The notes: generated by a model not told the origin, from the letters alone. DNA of 64,000 nt from Lacihabitans soyangensis (GCF_024343775.1 NZ_RJUF01000002.1:62001-126000); one strand, 5' to 3'. Positions 7,524 through 16,811 are shown, counted from the stretch's first letter. Program-made: numbers and translations.

Positions 7524-9242
7524 CTATGACCCAATCTTCTTTTTTAATCTCATTTTGGCCTTACGTACACTTGCAGGATCAATGTTTAACATGGCTGCAA
7601 TTTCTTTGGTAGAAAGATTGAGGTGAAAATAAGCACAAAGGCGAATCTCGTTTTGCGTCAATGTTGGATTCTCTTTAAGTAGACTTTTGAAGAAATCAGG
7701 ATGCACTTGCTCAAAGTGTATTCGAAAACGCTCCCAGTCTCTATCTAAATACATGTTGTTTTGGATAACGGACTTAATGTTTTTTATTTCTTCGATTGCA
7801 GTGTCAGGTAGTTTTTTACTCAAAGTCAGTATATTTGATTTCAAATCTAAAAGCATTTCGTTTTTTTGAGAAAGATATAGGGCATTTGATGCCAATTCAC
7901 GCTGGTTGGCCTCTAGTTTTTCTTGTAGCAATTCGTTTTGAGTCTTTTGCAATGAATTTTGAAAAGCCAATTCTTGTGCTTCTAATTGTTTTTCTTTCAG
8001 ATCTTCACGTATTAACAAAACCCTTTGAACCAATGCGATAGCCAGAAATAAGGCTTGGGTAACCACCACAATTTTGGCAATAATAGCATGATCTGTAGTT
8101 CTAACTACATCGATAAATAGATAATAAATACTACTTCCAAAAATCAAGGTTATAGAAATTCCATTGGCTACCAAAAAATACCTTGCCATTTTGTGTTTTC
8201 GTACAAAGCTCAATGTGGCCACATACAAAATCATTAAAACCGTACCGATAATAAAAAAATTAGGCACCAGGTAGTTTATTTTGTCTTGGTCAATAAATTT
8301 GGAGAAAATTAAAATAATGTAGAAAAGGGCAGATAAAACGAATCCCGTAACTAAATATTTTAACGCCTTATCATGTTTTGGCAGAAACTTAGGTAATTCT
8401 AAATAAACTCGGGTTATCTGCCAATATCCAACCAGTATAATGGCAGTAGCAAATTCAACCATTGCATCATTTATTCCGTTAAACAAGATATATGTTTCTG
8501 CGTTCATTTCGGCCACACAAAACCTAAACGGAAACAAAACATTGAAATAAGACTGATCCCCCAGAATATAAATTAGACTACCTATTTGAGTAACCAAATA
8601 ATATAAAAAAGTTTTATCTTTAAAAATGAAGAAGATGTAGGAATTATAGAGCAAAAACAAAATAAAAACGGAAACTGTAACCCAAGTGGCTAACGAAATA
8701 AAGTTTTCATTGTCATTTACAAAACTCTCTTTTTCGAGCCAAACGGTGGCTATTATTGGGAATTTAGTCGTTCGCAAAGCTTTGATATCAGACCTTATGT
8801 AAAAGGTGGTGGTGTCTTTTGAGGGAAGAGTACAAGGCAAAAGCCAAACGTTTCTTTTATTATTATTTACCAACAATCCATTTCTACTTTCAACCCATTT
8901 TTGGTCATTTTTATTGAAATAGTAAAGGGTATTATCGAGCATAGGCAAGAATTCTACATAATACTTTTCTGAATAGGCCGAAGGGTTAAATACCCTAACC
9001 ATAATCCAATATGCGTCTGAAATATCACTCTCTAATGTATCTGTGAATTTGTATTTCAAGCTTTTATTTTTAAGAATTTGCTCGAAATTATAGCCATTGT
9101 CGGGCAAAATACCAAATTTTTTTGAACTGACCGAATTTGATCCGTCAAGAATAATTACTGGTTGGCACTCTGCTAAAGGTCTAAAATAGAATAACGTGTG
9201 CAATAAAAGAATGATACTTTTAAACCAAAATCTAGTTTTCAA
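7524..9242 (-). CDS. 7TMR-DISM receptor with C-terminal helix-turn-helix
   Basis: This 572-residue protein has a signal peptide (residues 1-27), a periplasmic beta-rich domain (~30-180, 7TMR-DISM extracellular type 2-like), seven hydrophobic helices (~188-410), a long coiled coil (~412-480) and a C-terminal helix-turn-helix (NEIRLCAYFHLNLSTKEIAA, then MLNIDPASVRKAKMRLKKK). This output resembles the LuxR-like end found on Bacteroidota TPR and DISM proteins. There is no kinase, cyclase or GGDEF domain, so signal transfer would be directly from membrane receptor to DNA. It sits 170 bp upstream of the tandem secreted paralogues on the same strand, making them plausible targets, but this is inference. 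Confidence 0.85.
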   Translation of the reverse strand: MKTRFWFKSIILLLHTLFYFRPLAECQPVIILDGSNSVSSKKFGILPDNGYNFEQILKNKSLKYKFTDTLESDISDAYWIMVRVFNPSAYSEKYYVEFLPMLDNTLYYFNKNDQKWVESRNGLLVNNNKRNVWLLPCTLPSKDTTTFYIRSDIKALRTTKFPIIATVWLEKESFVNDNENFISLATWVTVSVFILFLLYNSYIFFIFKDKTFLYYLVTQIGSLIYILGDQSYFNVLFPFRFCVAEMNAETYILFNGINDAMVEFATAIILVGYWQITRVYLELPKFLPKHDKALKYLVTGFVLSALFYIILIFSKFIDQDKINYLVPNFFIIGTVLMILYVATLSFVRKHKMARYFLVANGISITLIFGSSIYYLFIDVVRTTDHAIIAKIVVVTQALFLAIALVQRVLLIREDLKEKQLEAQELAFQNSLQKTQNELLQEKLEANQRELASNALYLSQKNEMLLDLKSNILTLSKKLPDTAIEEIKNIKSVIQNNMYLDRDWERFRIHFEQVHPDFFKSLLKENPTLTQNEIRLCAYFHLNLSTKEIAAMLNIDPASVRKAKMRLKKKIGS

Positions 9243-9273
9243 GGAATTAGTAATTTTTGGGTGTACAATAATA

Positions 9274-9294
9274 GGAATTGGATTTTACAATTCC
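9274..9294. promoter_or_regulatory. Short inverted repeat upstream of receptor-HTH gene
   Basis: GGAATTG at 9274-9280 and CAATTCC at 9288-9294 form a perfect 7-bp inverted repeat with a 7-base spacer, 32 bp upstream of the start of the 7TM-HTH gene. It could be an autoregulatory operator, or chance in AT-rich sequence. The remaining spacer up to 9505 shows nothing else I can name. Confidence 0.25.
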
Positions 9295-9505
9295 ATACCG
9301 AATTATTTTTTTGTTCCAATCCCTCAATCATTTATCTTGAAAAATAATTATTGAAGTAAACTACCCGAAATAACTGCTCCTAAAATTGCCTTTAATGAAT
9401 GATTTTGATTTGAAGAGCAAAGAATACTCAAATATTTATGAATCTTTAGCTTCAAGTTTTTCAAAAACCTGATAAATTTGTAAAAAAATCATAAGGTACC
9501 GTAAT

Positions 9506-9799
9506 ATGAAGTTTGCACCCCAGACAGACGTAGAGGTTTTGATTGAAGACGAAGTAGTGGTTGACGATGTAAAGTTGTATTCCATTGTTGTTTTCAACGA
9601 CGAAGTCAATACTTTTGACCATGTGATAGACACGCTAATTGATGTTTGCAAGCACTCGCAAGAGCAAGCCGAACAATGCACGCTCATTATTCATTTTAAA
9701 GGCAAATGCTCGGTAAAAAATGGAGACTTTGATGAATTAAAGCCTATCAGGAACGCCATTTGCCAAAGAGGAATATCTGCCGAAATTTTACTTCGATAA
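9506..9799 (+). CDS. clpS: ClpS, adaptor of the ClpAP/ClpCP protease
   Basis: A 97-residue cytoplasmic protein with the ClpS fold signature LYSIVVFNDEVNTFDHVIDT, a central HSQEQAEQCTLIIHFKGKCSV segment, and a C-terminal LKPIRNAICQRGISAEI. ClpS delivers N-degron substrates to the Clp AAA+ unfoldase. The FNDE and HVI positions correspond to the substrate-binding region in characterised members. A 23-residue extension precedes the core and contains an acidic patch. recR follows after 12 bp, so the two are probably cotranscribed. Confidence 0.92.
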   Translation: MKFAPQTDVEVLIEDEVVVDDVKLYSIVVFNDEVNTFDHVIDTLIDVCKHSQEQAEQCTLIIHFKGKCSVKNGDFDELKPIRNAICQRGISAEILLR

Positions 9800-9811
9800 A
9801 CATAAATAAGA

Positions 9812-10414
9812 TTGAACTACCCCTCAAAATTAATAGAAGACGCTGTAAATGAGATTGCCAAGCTACCCGGCATAGGCAAGAAATCGGCACTGAGGTTAGC
9901 TTTACATTTGCTCAAATCCGAGAAAACTCAGACCCATAATCTCAGCAATTCATTAATTAATCTGGTAGAAAAAACAACGTATTGCGTAGCTTGTCACAAC
10001 ATATCTGATGCCGAAATTTGTCAGATTTGTGGTTCGCATCGAAGAGATTCGAGCATTTTGGCCGTAGTACAAGACTCCAAAGATGTGTTGGCTATAGAAA
10101 ATACAAGTCAGTTTCAAGGCAAATACCATGTTTTGGGCGGAATCATCTCCCCTATTCAAGGCATTGGGCCTCAAGACCTAAACATCGAGAGCTTATTGTT
10201 AAGAATCCAGTCCAATCCAGAGATAAAAGAAATTATTCTGGCCCTCAGCCCAACCATGGAAGGTGACACTACGGCCTTTTATATTAGAAAAAAACTCAAA
10301 GACCTGTCTGTTAAAATCAGTACAATAGCCCGTGGAATTCCTATCGGCGGTGACTTGGAATATACTGACGAAATAACACTCGGTAGGAGCATTTTGAGTA
10401 GAGTGGAGTTTTGA
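9812..10414 (+). CDS. recR: Recombination mediator RecR
   Basis: A 200-residue protein of typical RecR length. It shows an N-terminal helix-hairpin-helix (AKLPGIGKKSALRLALHLL), a four-cysteine zinc site (Cys58, Cys61, Cys70, Cys73) and a TOPRIM domain starting at AVVQDSKDVLAIENT, followed by the C-terminal ALSPTMEGDTTAFYI segment. RecR works with RecO (and RecF) to load RecA at gaps. The start must be the TTG at 9812, because an in-frame TAA lies at 9803-9805 and no ATG is available. Located 12 bp after clpS. Confidence 0.95.
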   Translation: MNYPSKLIEDAVNEIAKLPGIGKKSALRLALHLLKSEKTQTHNLSNSLINLVEKTTYCVACHNISDAEICQICGSHRRDSSILAVVQDSKDVLAIENTSQFQGKYHVLGGIISPIQGIGPQDLNIESLLLRIQSNPEIKEIILALSPTMEGDTTAFYIRKKLKDLSVKISTIARGIPIGGDLEYTDEITLGRSILSRVEF

Positions 10415-10438
10415 AAATATAACCTTCTTGAAAATTTC

Positions 10439-11014
10439 ATGACGACCCCACGTTTACTAAAAGCTAAATTACGGACTGAAATAAACGGACTGACGGAAAG
10501 TGAATTGGACAGTTTCTCCGAACTTTGGACAATTAAAAAAAACCTTAATAGACATGAACTACTCTACCAAAAAGGTAAAACAGAAAATAATATATACTTC
10601 ATAGAAAGTGGAACTTTGAAGATTTGTTATGATTTGAAAGATCAAGAAATAATAGTTGGTTTTGGTTACAAAAACACTTTTATCTTCGACTTGCCCTCAT
10701 TTTTCACTGAACAACCTTCAAATTTTCATATTCAAGCAATAAAATCAAGTCAATTGTTTGGAATTAATAAAACGGATTTCTACAAGGTTCTTGACTCCAA
10801 TTTGACAATAGCAAAATATTGGCGAACAAGAACAGAATTGATTTTACTTGACCTTGTAGAGAGAGAAATAGATATATTGACAACATCGCCAGAAGAACGC
10901 TATCAACGACTTCAAAAAAGACATCCAGAATTATTCCAACATATTCCAAACAAATACATTGCAGCCTATTTACGAATGACACCTGAAACATTAAGCAGAC
11001 TTAAAAAGTCTTGA
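10439..11014 (+). CDS. Crp/Fnr-family transcriptional regulator
   Basis: A 191-residue protein with an N-terminal cyclic-nucleotide-binding-like beta barrel (residues ~15-130; YQKGKTENNIYFIESGTLKI is the classic strand-turn pattern) and a C-terminal helix-turn-helix reduced to the recognition part: RYQRLQKRHPELFQHIPNKY followed by IAAYLRMTPETLSRLKKS. This is the common Bacteroidota version, in which the ligand is usually unknown. It lacks FNR-type N-terminal cysteines. The DUF4345-type membrane protein follows 63 bp downstream and is a likely target or co-transcribed partner. Confidence 0.9.
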   Translation: MTTPRLLKAKLRTEINGLTESELDSFSELWTIKKNLNRHELLYQKGKTENNIYFIESGTLKICYDLKDQEIIVGFGYKNTFIFDLPSFFTEQPSNFHIQAIKSSQLFGINKTDFYKVLDSNLTIAKYWRTRTELILLDLVEREIDILTTSPEERYQRLQKRHPELFQHIPNKYIAAYLRMTPETLSRLKKS

Positions 11015-11077
11015 TTTCAATCAATATTTTTTAAATGCCAAGTTTCTAGTTTTGCAGAAAATTAAATATCAATATCA

Positions 11078-11476
11078 ATGAGCAAAATTAGTATTGTCGC
11101 TAAAGTATTTTTAGTAATAGTTGGCTTGGCTTTTTTAAATGTTGCCGTTCAAGCCTTTATAAATCCGCAAACTGTGATGGATTTTGTTTCTGTCAAACTT
11201 GAGAATACAAGTGCAAGAAATTCAACAAGAGCATTTTATGGTGGAGTTAATTTAACTTTTGCATTATTTCTAATTTATGGAGCATTCAAAATGCAAAAAG
11301 AAGCGTTAATTTTAGCTTCACTCTATGGAGGTGGTTTTGTTATTGGACGACTTTACAGTATTTTGATGGAAGGACAACCAAGTACATTTATTTTAACGTG
11401 GTTAACAATTGAGTCCTTTCTGACTTTGGGTTCTTTGATACTTTTAATCGAACTGAAAAAACAAAAGCTACTCTAA
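11078..11476 (+). CDS. DUF4345-like four-helix membrane protein
   Basis: A 132-residue protein with four predicted membrane helices (approximately residues 5-28, 50-70, 77-97 and 104-125). It contains the pattern NSTRAFYGGVNLTFALFLIY and YGGGFVIGRLYSILMEGQPS, which I recognise from DUF4345 proteins. Family function is unknown. It lies directly downstream of the Crp-like regulator, an arrangement that suggests a small regulator-effector pair in the membrane stress or solvent response category. That role is inference. Confidence 0.7.
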   Translation: MSKISIVAKVFLVIVGLAFLNVAVQAFINPQTVMDFVSVKLENTSARNSTRAFYGGVNLTFALFLIYGAFKMQKEALILASLYGGGFVIGRLYSILMEGQPSTFILTWLTIESFLTLGSLILLIELKKQKLL

Positions 11477-11831
11477 TAATCAATTCCTTTAATACCGCTT
11501 TAGAACCGAGTAATGGTTTCTGTTGTAGAAAACAAACTGAACTTTTGGTGTATGTATCAAGACTAGAATTTTTATGACCTGAAAATACGTACTAAAAGAA
11601 TTCCAAATCAGATTACGTGGATTGTGCTTTATATTGATGAAAGCCTCATAAGCCCATAGCGATAAGTCGTCAGACAATAAAGATGTCTTACAACTTTACC
11701 AGAAAACTTTACTTTCAGACCAAAAAGAACATATCCGATTAATCGATTAAGAAAAACTTTCAAGACAAATTTTCTGCTTCGTTTCCATATTTTCTTTAAA
11801 TTGAGGTCTCAATTATATTAATACAACAATC
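11477..11831 (+). other. 355-bp spacer with possible decayed regulator C-terminus
   Basis: No intact gene is visible. On the plus strand, a frame preceded by a stop reads DNKDVLQLYQKTLLSDQKEH, then IRLID, then stop near 11751. This resembles the charged coiled tail that ends many Bacteroidota XRE-type regulators. A minus-strand frame in the same place has no recognisable features. The last ~80 bp presumably hold the promoter of the downstream superoxide dismutase. Confidence 0.25.
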
Positions 11832-12524
11832 ATGACAAGGAAAGATTTTGTTTCTTCATTGTTTCTTGGGTTTATGGGCACCAAAGCGATGGCCAACACC
11901 AGCACTAATTTTTTCAATACAGCAGATGCATTTTCATTGCCCAATTTGCCTTATGCCTATAATGCCTTGGAGCCATTCATAGATGCTCAAACTATGGAAA
12001 TTCACCACAGTAAGCATCATCAAGCCTATGTAACTAACCTAAACAAAGCCGTGGCGGGAACTCCAAACGAGTTTACACCGCTGATAGATATTGTTAAAAA
12101 CATCAGTAAGTCGTCTGTTGCTGTCAGAAACAACGGCGGGGGACACTGGAACCATTCGTTTTTCTGGGAGATTCTTTCACCAAAAGCTACTACTCCTTCA
12201 GATACCTTGATGGCCATGATAAACCGTGATTTTGGTAGTTTAGAAAAAATGCAAGCTGACTTTAACGCAGCCGCAACGAGTAGATTTGGCTCGGGTTGGG
12301 CTTGGTTGATTCTGCAGGACAACAAACTAAAGATAAGCTCTACACCTAACCAAGACAACCCCTTAATGGACATAGCCGAGGTAAAAGGAACACCTATATT
12401 GGGCTTAGATGTTTGGGAACATGCCTATTATCTGAAATATCAGAACAAGAGAGCCGATTATATCAAGGCTTTCTGGAATATTGTGAATTGGGATAAAGTC
12501 GAAAAAAATCTCAAAACTGCATAA
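11832..12524 (+). CDS. Superoxide dismutase (Fe/Mn family), exported
   Basis: It converts superoxide to hydrogen peroxide and oxygen. All four metal ligands are visible: His58 (MEIHHSKHH), His108 (HWNHSFFW), Asp193 and His197 (DVWEHAYY). QDNPL near residue 175 matches the Mn-type QDSPL segment. The first ~30 residues ([20 protein letters not shown]...) precede the normal start of SODs ([13 protein letters not shown]) and look like an export signal, so the enzyme probably acts in the periplasm or outside. A Tat signal is possible, but the RK lacks a full twin-arginine motif. A strong terminator follows directly. Confidence 0.93.
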   Translation: MTRKDFVSSLFLGFMGTKAMANTSTNFFNTADAFSLPNLPYAYNALEPFIDAQTMEIHHSKHHQAYVTNLNKAVAGTPNEFTPLIDIVKNISKSSVAVRNNGGGHWNHSFFWEILSPKATTPSDTLMAMINRDFGSLEKMQADFNAAATSRFGSGWAWLILQDNKLKISSTPNQDNPLMDIAEVKGTPILGLDVWEHAYYLKYQNKRADYIKAFWNIVNWDKVEKNLKTA

Positions 12525-12533
12525 ATAATCTTA

Positions 12534-12568
12534 CCAGCAGGAGTTTCGGCACCTGCTGGCATTTTTTT
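12534..12568 (+). terminator. Rho-independent terminator after superoxide dismutase
   Basis: CCAGCAGG (12534-12541) and CCTGCTGG (12552-12559) form a perfect 8-bp stem with a 10-base loop, followed by a run of seven T (12562-12568). It lies 10 bp after the SOD stop codon, indicating that SOD is monocistronic. Confidence 0.9.
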
Positions 12569-12628
12569 AGCTGCTAAGGCCCCTTTGTAAATCATTATTT
12601 TCGGTATTTGGCCGTCAAATATTTTATT

Positions 12629-13804
12629 TTGGAGACAAAAAAAATTAGATACATAATATTTTTAAAGGATGTTTTAGTTCTTTCTTTGACCTGTTTCGGT
12701 GGGCCACAGGCACATCTGGCTATGTTTATCAAACGCTTGGTTTTACAACACCGCAACGTTACTGAGGAAGAACTAATGGAAATGCAGGCCTTGTGCCAAC
12801 TACTACCTGGGCCAACCTCCACACAAACTATCACGGCTATCGGATTCAAATTAGGTGGAGCTAAACTTTCTTATCTTACCTTGCTCATTTGGATTTTGCC
12901 GGCTACCGTTTTTATGGGCATTACCGCCCTCGGTATTTCATTTTTCGAAAAAGGTACACTGATCAGGCTCACCCAATTTATCAAACCCATGGGAGTTGCT
13001 TTTATATTTTTTGCGGCTTATGTCATTGGCAGAAAAGTAATTACAACTAAAACCTCCATTTGGCTTATGATTTTGGCGGCCATTTTGGGTTTTATGTTTA
13101 GGTCGCCCTATTTAACACCATTCTTGATTCTTTTCGGTGGTTTAGTGGCTTCTTCAAAGTACAGAAAACAAGCCAAAATGGAGCGAAAACCTATAAGAAT
13201 TCAATGGTCAAATTTTATACTCTGGGCCGGAGTTTTTGCCTTAGTTATTTTCGTGGGAACACTTACCAAATCTTTGCCCGTAAGATTATTTGAAAACTTT
13301 TACCGCAACGGCAGCTTTGCATTTGGTGGCGGCCACATACTTAAACCATTGTTATTTAATGAGTTTGTTGAGTTTAAAAATTATTTGACTGCCGATGAAT
13401 TTTTATCAGGTATTGCCTTGGCCGAAATGGTTCCAGGACCGACATTTTCGATTGCTTCCTATGTAGGTTCACTTTCGATGAGAAGCTGGGGCATGAGTGG
13501 CCAAATATTAGGATCTCTTGTTGCCTCGGTGGGTATTTTTCTTCCAGGAATATTCATGATTTTCTTTGTAATCCGGTTCTGGGAACAACTCAAGCAATTC
13601 AGAGGAATAAGGGCATCTTTGGAGGGAATAAATGCTACATCAACGGGTTTGACTTTGGCCGCAGCGGTTTCCTTGTTCCAGCCGATGATCTATAATCCAG
13701 TCAATATCATTACGGTTTTAATAACCCTTGGTCTTTTGTATTCTGAAAAAATACCCAGCTATCTTATTATTGTTGGAGGCATTTGTCTTGGTGCATTTCT
13801 TTAA
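12629..13804 (+). CDS. chrA: ChrA-type chromate/anion transporter
   Basis: An inner-membrane protein of about 390 residues with two homologous halves, each starting with the family signature: LSLTCFGGPQAHLAMFIKRL in the first half and NGSFAFGGGHILKPLLFNEF in the second. Each is followed by a LLPGPTSTQ or MVPGPTFSIASYVG loop. ChrA proteins export chromate or related oxyanions; the natural substrate here is not certain. No ATG precedes the core. A TTG at 12629 (giving METKKIRYIIFLKDV...) is my preferred start, and the TTG at 12608 would add seven residues. The gene stands behind a terminator, with a HupE-like gene 24 bp downstream. Confidence 0.88.
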   Translation: METKKIRYIIFLKDVLVLSLTCFGGPQAHLAMFIKRLVLQHRNVTEEELMEMQALCQLLPGPTSTQTITAIGFKLGGAKLSYLTLLIWILPATVFMGITALGISFFEKGTLIRLTQFIKPMGVAFIFFAAYVIGRKVITTKTSIWLMILAAILGFMFRSPYLTPFLILFGGLVASSKYRKQAKMERKPIRIQWSNFILWAGVFALVIFVGTLTKSLPVRLFENFYRNGSFAFGGGHILKPLLFNEFVEFKNYLTADEFLSGIALAEMVPGPTFSIASYVGSLSMRSWGMSGQILGSLVASVGIFLPGIFMIFFVIRFWEQLKQFRGIRASLEGINATSTGLTLAAAVSLFQPMIYNPVNIITVLITLGLLYSEKIPSYLIIVGGICLGAFL

Positions 13805-13828
13805 ACCCTAATATATAACCCTAATCAA

Positions 13829-14422
13829 ATGATTGACTTTTTTACTTACTTCAAGCTTGGTTATGAGCACATTACCGACTTTGCTGGCTATGACCACATG
13901 CTGTTTATAGTGGCCCTTTGTGCGGTATATAGTTTAGCAGAGTGGAAGCAAATTCTTTGGATAGTAACATTTTTTACCATTGGGCATTCTATCACCTTGG
14001 CACTTTCAGTGTTGAAAATCGTGAACATTGACTCGGCCATTATTGAATTCCTGATTCCCTGCACCATTTTTATAACCAGTTTTAGCAATTTTTTTGAGAA
14101 AACGCCTGAGTCCATTTTTATTAAAAAACAGAAACCCTATCTGAAATACTTCTTCACAATGTTTTTTGGACTGATACACGGTCTTGGCTTTTCTAATTAT
14201 CTCAAAAGCCTGCTCGGACAAAGTACCAGCATCGTAAGCGAATTGTTTGCATTTAATATTGGCTTAGAAATCGGTCAATTGATTATTGTTTTTATCTTTA
14301 TGCTGTTGAATTATATTTTTATAAACTTGCTCAATATCAAAAAGAGAGAGTTAAACCTGATTGTATCAGCCATGGTGGCAGGAATTACCATCAATCTGAT
14401 CATCGACAAATGGATATTTTAA
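13829..14422 (+). CDS. HupE/UreJ-family membrane protein
   Basis: A 197-residue protein with six to seven hydrophobic helices. It begins with the family motif LGYEHITDFAGYDHMLFIVA (Gly-X-X-His-Ile and Asp-His) and contains GHSITLALSVL and FGLIHGLGFSNYL, both typical of HupE/UreJ proteins. Some family members import nickel or cobalt for hydrogenase or urease, but no such enzyme is encoded here, so the metal role is only suggestive. It is probably cotranscribed with chrA upstream (24-bp gap) and with the M1 peptidase downstream (17-bp gap). Confidence 0.8.
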   Translation: MIDFFTYFKLGYEHITDFAGYDHMLFIVALCAVYSLAEWKQILWIVTFFTIGHSITLALSVLKIVNIDSAIIEFLIPCTIFITSFSNFFEKTPESIFIKKQKPYLKYFFTMFFGLIHGLGFSNYLKSLLGQSTSIVSELFAFNIGLEIGQLIIVFIFMLLNYIFINLLNIKKRELNLIVSAMVAGITINLIIDKWIF

Positions 14423-14439
14423 TTTTTAAACCTTCATAT

Positions 14440-16794
14440 ATGAAAAAAACGCTTCTTTTCCTTTTGATAGGAATTTGGGCTCACGCTCAACAAACTACAA
14501 ACTATAACGCCAACACGGTTTTCGAACAAATGGGTACAAGCCTACCCACTCCAAATACTTACAGGACGGCCAGCGGAGCTCCTGGTAAAGAGTATTGGCA
14601 ACAGAAGGCAGACTATGACATTAAAGTAGAGCTAGACGACGACAATCAGAAAATTACAGCCTCCGAAAAAATCACCTATTACAATGCCTCACCAGATGCC
14701 TTGACGTACTTGTGGTTACAGCTTGATCAAAACAATTTCAATGAAAAGTCTGATGCCCGAACCACCCGTCAAACTTCTATCAGTCACGAGAGAGGCTCAA
14801 GTGGAGCTGCACTGAGAAGTCTGTCAGACAAAACAGATAAGGAATATGGTTATCTGATTCAAAAAGTTACGGATAAACTCGGCAATAAACTCAAATACAC
14901 CATCAACGGAACCATGATGCGTGTAGACCTGCCCACTCCTTTGCTCAAAGGTCAAAATTTTGTATTTAATGTGGACTGGAGTTTTAATATCGTAGATGCC
15001 AACGCCCAAAGAGCAAGAAGTGGCTACGAGTATTTCGAGAAAGATGGAAACTATCTTTATGAAATGGCACAGTGGTTTCCTCGCATGTGCGTTTACGATG
15101 ATGTAACTGGTTGGCAAAACAAACAATTTTTGGGACAAGGTGAGTTTGCCTTGGTATTTGGCGATTACAAAGTGGCCATTACCGTTCCAAACGACATGGT
15201 GGTTGGAGCCACCGGTGAGCTACAAAACCAAAAAGAGGTATTGACGGCAACACAAATTTCGAGATTGGCTCAGGCTGAAAATGCCTCGACACCAGTTTTG
15301 ATCGTAAATCAAAGCGAAGCTGAAGTAGCTGAAAAAAATAAACCAACAGGTAAAAAAACTTGGGTTTATGCGGCCAAAAATGTTAGAGATTTCGCATTTG
15401 CAGCTTCTCGAAAATTCATTTGGGACGCTATGAAAGTAGATGTGGAAGGCAAAAAAGTGTGGGCCATGTCTTTGTATCCAATAGAAGGAAATCCACTTTG
15501 GGGACAATACTCTACTAGACTTGTAGCACATACATTGACGCAATATTCGAAAAGAACCATTCCATATCCTTATCCGGTAGCCTATTCTGTTCATGGACCA
15601 GTGGGTGGTATGGAATATCCGATGATGAGCTTCAACGGAGCACGCCCGCAAGCGGATGGAACGTATTCGGAGGACACAAAAAACTTCTTGATATTGGTAA
15701 TTATTCATGAAGTAGGTCATAATTTCTTCCCGATGATAGTAAACTCAGACGAAAGACAATGGTCGTGGATGGACGAGGGACTTAATAGTTTCTTGGAAGG
15801 AATTGTTTGTAGAGAGTGGGACAGAGATTTTCCAGCGGATGGTATTGAACCACAGCACATTGTACCTTACATGAAACTTGACGGTAGCAAACAAAATTCT
15901 ATCATGTCGAGTAGCGATAATATTCTCCCTGGCACTTTCGGGCCAAATGCTTACTCAAAACCTGCCACAGGATTGAACATTTTGCGTGAAACCGTTATGG
16001 GCAGAGAGCTTTTTGACTATGCTTTCAAAGAATATGCACGTCGGTGGGCCTTTAAACATCCTACTCCAGCTGATTTTTTCAGAACTATGGAAGATGCCTC
16101 GGCGGTTGATTTGGATTGGTTTTGGAAAGGTTGGTTTTATAGTGTAGACGCTTTGGACCAAGGTATTGCAGAAGTTGAATGGTTGCAGGTAGATACCCAA
16201 AATCCAGAAGAAACAAAGGCTTTGGCCAAGCAAACAGCCGAAGCCAAGAAAAAAACTTTGAGCAACATGAGAAATGAGAAGGATATTCCTCAGTCTGTTG
16301 TGGAAGCAGACCCTTCTATGAAAGACTTCTACAACAACTATGACCCACTTAAAGTAACCGAAAGTGACAAAGCCAAATACCAAAAATACCTAGAGTCTTT
16401 AAGCCCTGAGGAAAGAAAGTGGATTGAAGACAAAAAGCAATTTTATGTATTGAAAATCAAAAACAAAGGCGGTTTGGTAATGCCATTGATAGTGCAGGCC
16501 CAATACGAAGACGGTACCACTGAGGATTTCAGATTCCCAGCCGAAATATGGAGACTGAACAACAAAGAAATCAAGAAAACCATAACTACAAACAAAAAAG
16601 TGGCGAAGTTTAAACTTGACCCCTACTTTGAGCTTCCTGACATCGATTCTTCGGACAATGTTTATCCAAAAGAGCCTGAGAAACCAACCAAGTTTCAGCT
16701 TATGAAACAACAAAGTCAAAGATCTATGCCAAATCCAATGCAGGAGGCCCGCCAAAATGAGGCTGGTGCAGTTGGAGGAAGTGGAAGGAATTAA
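14440..16794 (+). CDS. M1-family zinc metallopeptidase, secreted
   Basis: A 784-residue protein. The ATG at 14440 is chosen because it gives a clean signal peptide (MKKTLLFLLIGIWAHAQ) and avoids overlap with the upstream gene, which an ATG at 14410 would not. An N-terminal beta domain (YDIKVELDDDNQKITASEKI) precedes the catalytic domain, which carries the exopeptidase-like GGMEYPMM, the zinc motif HEVGHNFF, and the second-ligand region WSWMDEGLNSFLE. Together these define a gluzincin M1 enzyme. The C-terminal ~180 residues are lysine/proline-rich and end in NEAGAVGGSGRN. A second M1 protein is encoded at 58083-59957. Confidence 0.9.
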   Translation: MKKTLLFLLIGIWAHAQQTTNYNANTVFEQMGTSLPTPNTYRTASGAPGKEYWQQKADYDIKVELDDDNQKITASEKITYYNASPDALTYLWLQLDQNNFNEKSDARTTRQTSISHERGSSGAALRSLSDKTDKEYGYLIQKVTDKLGNKLKYTINGTMMRVDLPTPLLKGQNFVFNVDWSFNIVDANAQRARSGYEYFEKDGNYLYEMAQWFPRMCVYDDVTGWQNKQFLGQGEFALVFGDYKVAITVPNDMVVGATGELQNQKEVLTATQISRLAQAENASTPVLIVNQSEAEVAEKNKPTGKKTWVYAAKNVRDFAFAASRKFIWDAMKVDVEGKKVWAMSLYPIEGNPLWGQYSTRLVAHTLTQYSKRTIPYPYPVAYSVHGPVGGMEYPMMSFNGARPQADGTYSEDTKNFLILVIIHEVGHNFFPMIVNSDERQWSWMDEGLNSFLEGIVCREWDRDFPADGIEPQHIVPYMKLDGSKQNSIMSSSDNILPGTFGPNAYSKPATGLNILRETVMGRELFDYAFKEYARRWAFKHPTPADFFRTMEDASAVDLDWFWKGWFYSVDALDQGIAEVEWLQVDTQNPEETKALAKQTAEAKKKTLSNMRNEKDIPQSVVEADPSMKDFYNNYDPLKVTESDKAKYQKYLESLSPEERKWIEDKKQFYVLKIKNKGGLVMPLIVQAQYEDGTTEDFRFPAEIWRLNNKEIKKTITTNKKVAKFKLDPYFELPDIDSSDNVYPKEPEKPTKFQLMKQQSQRSMPNPMQEARQNEAGAVGGSGRN

Positions 16795-16811
16795 TAGTAA
16801 ATAAGATAGGA

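Noticed and set aside
11489-11677. 62-residue minus-strand frame
   Set aside because: Composition is not protein-like relative to neighbours, it has no motif, and it overlaps the better (though decayed) plus-strand frame.
14410-14439. Upstream ATG start for the M1 peptidase
   Set aside because: It would overlap the HupE-like gene and put a charged extension before a clear signal peptide; 14440 fits better.
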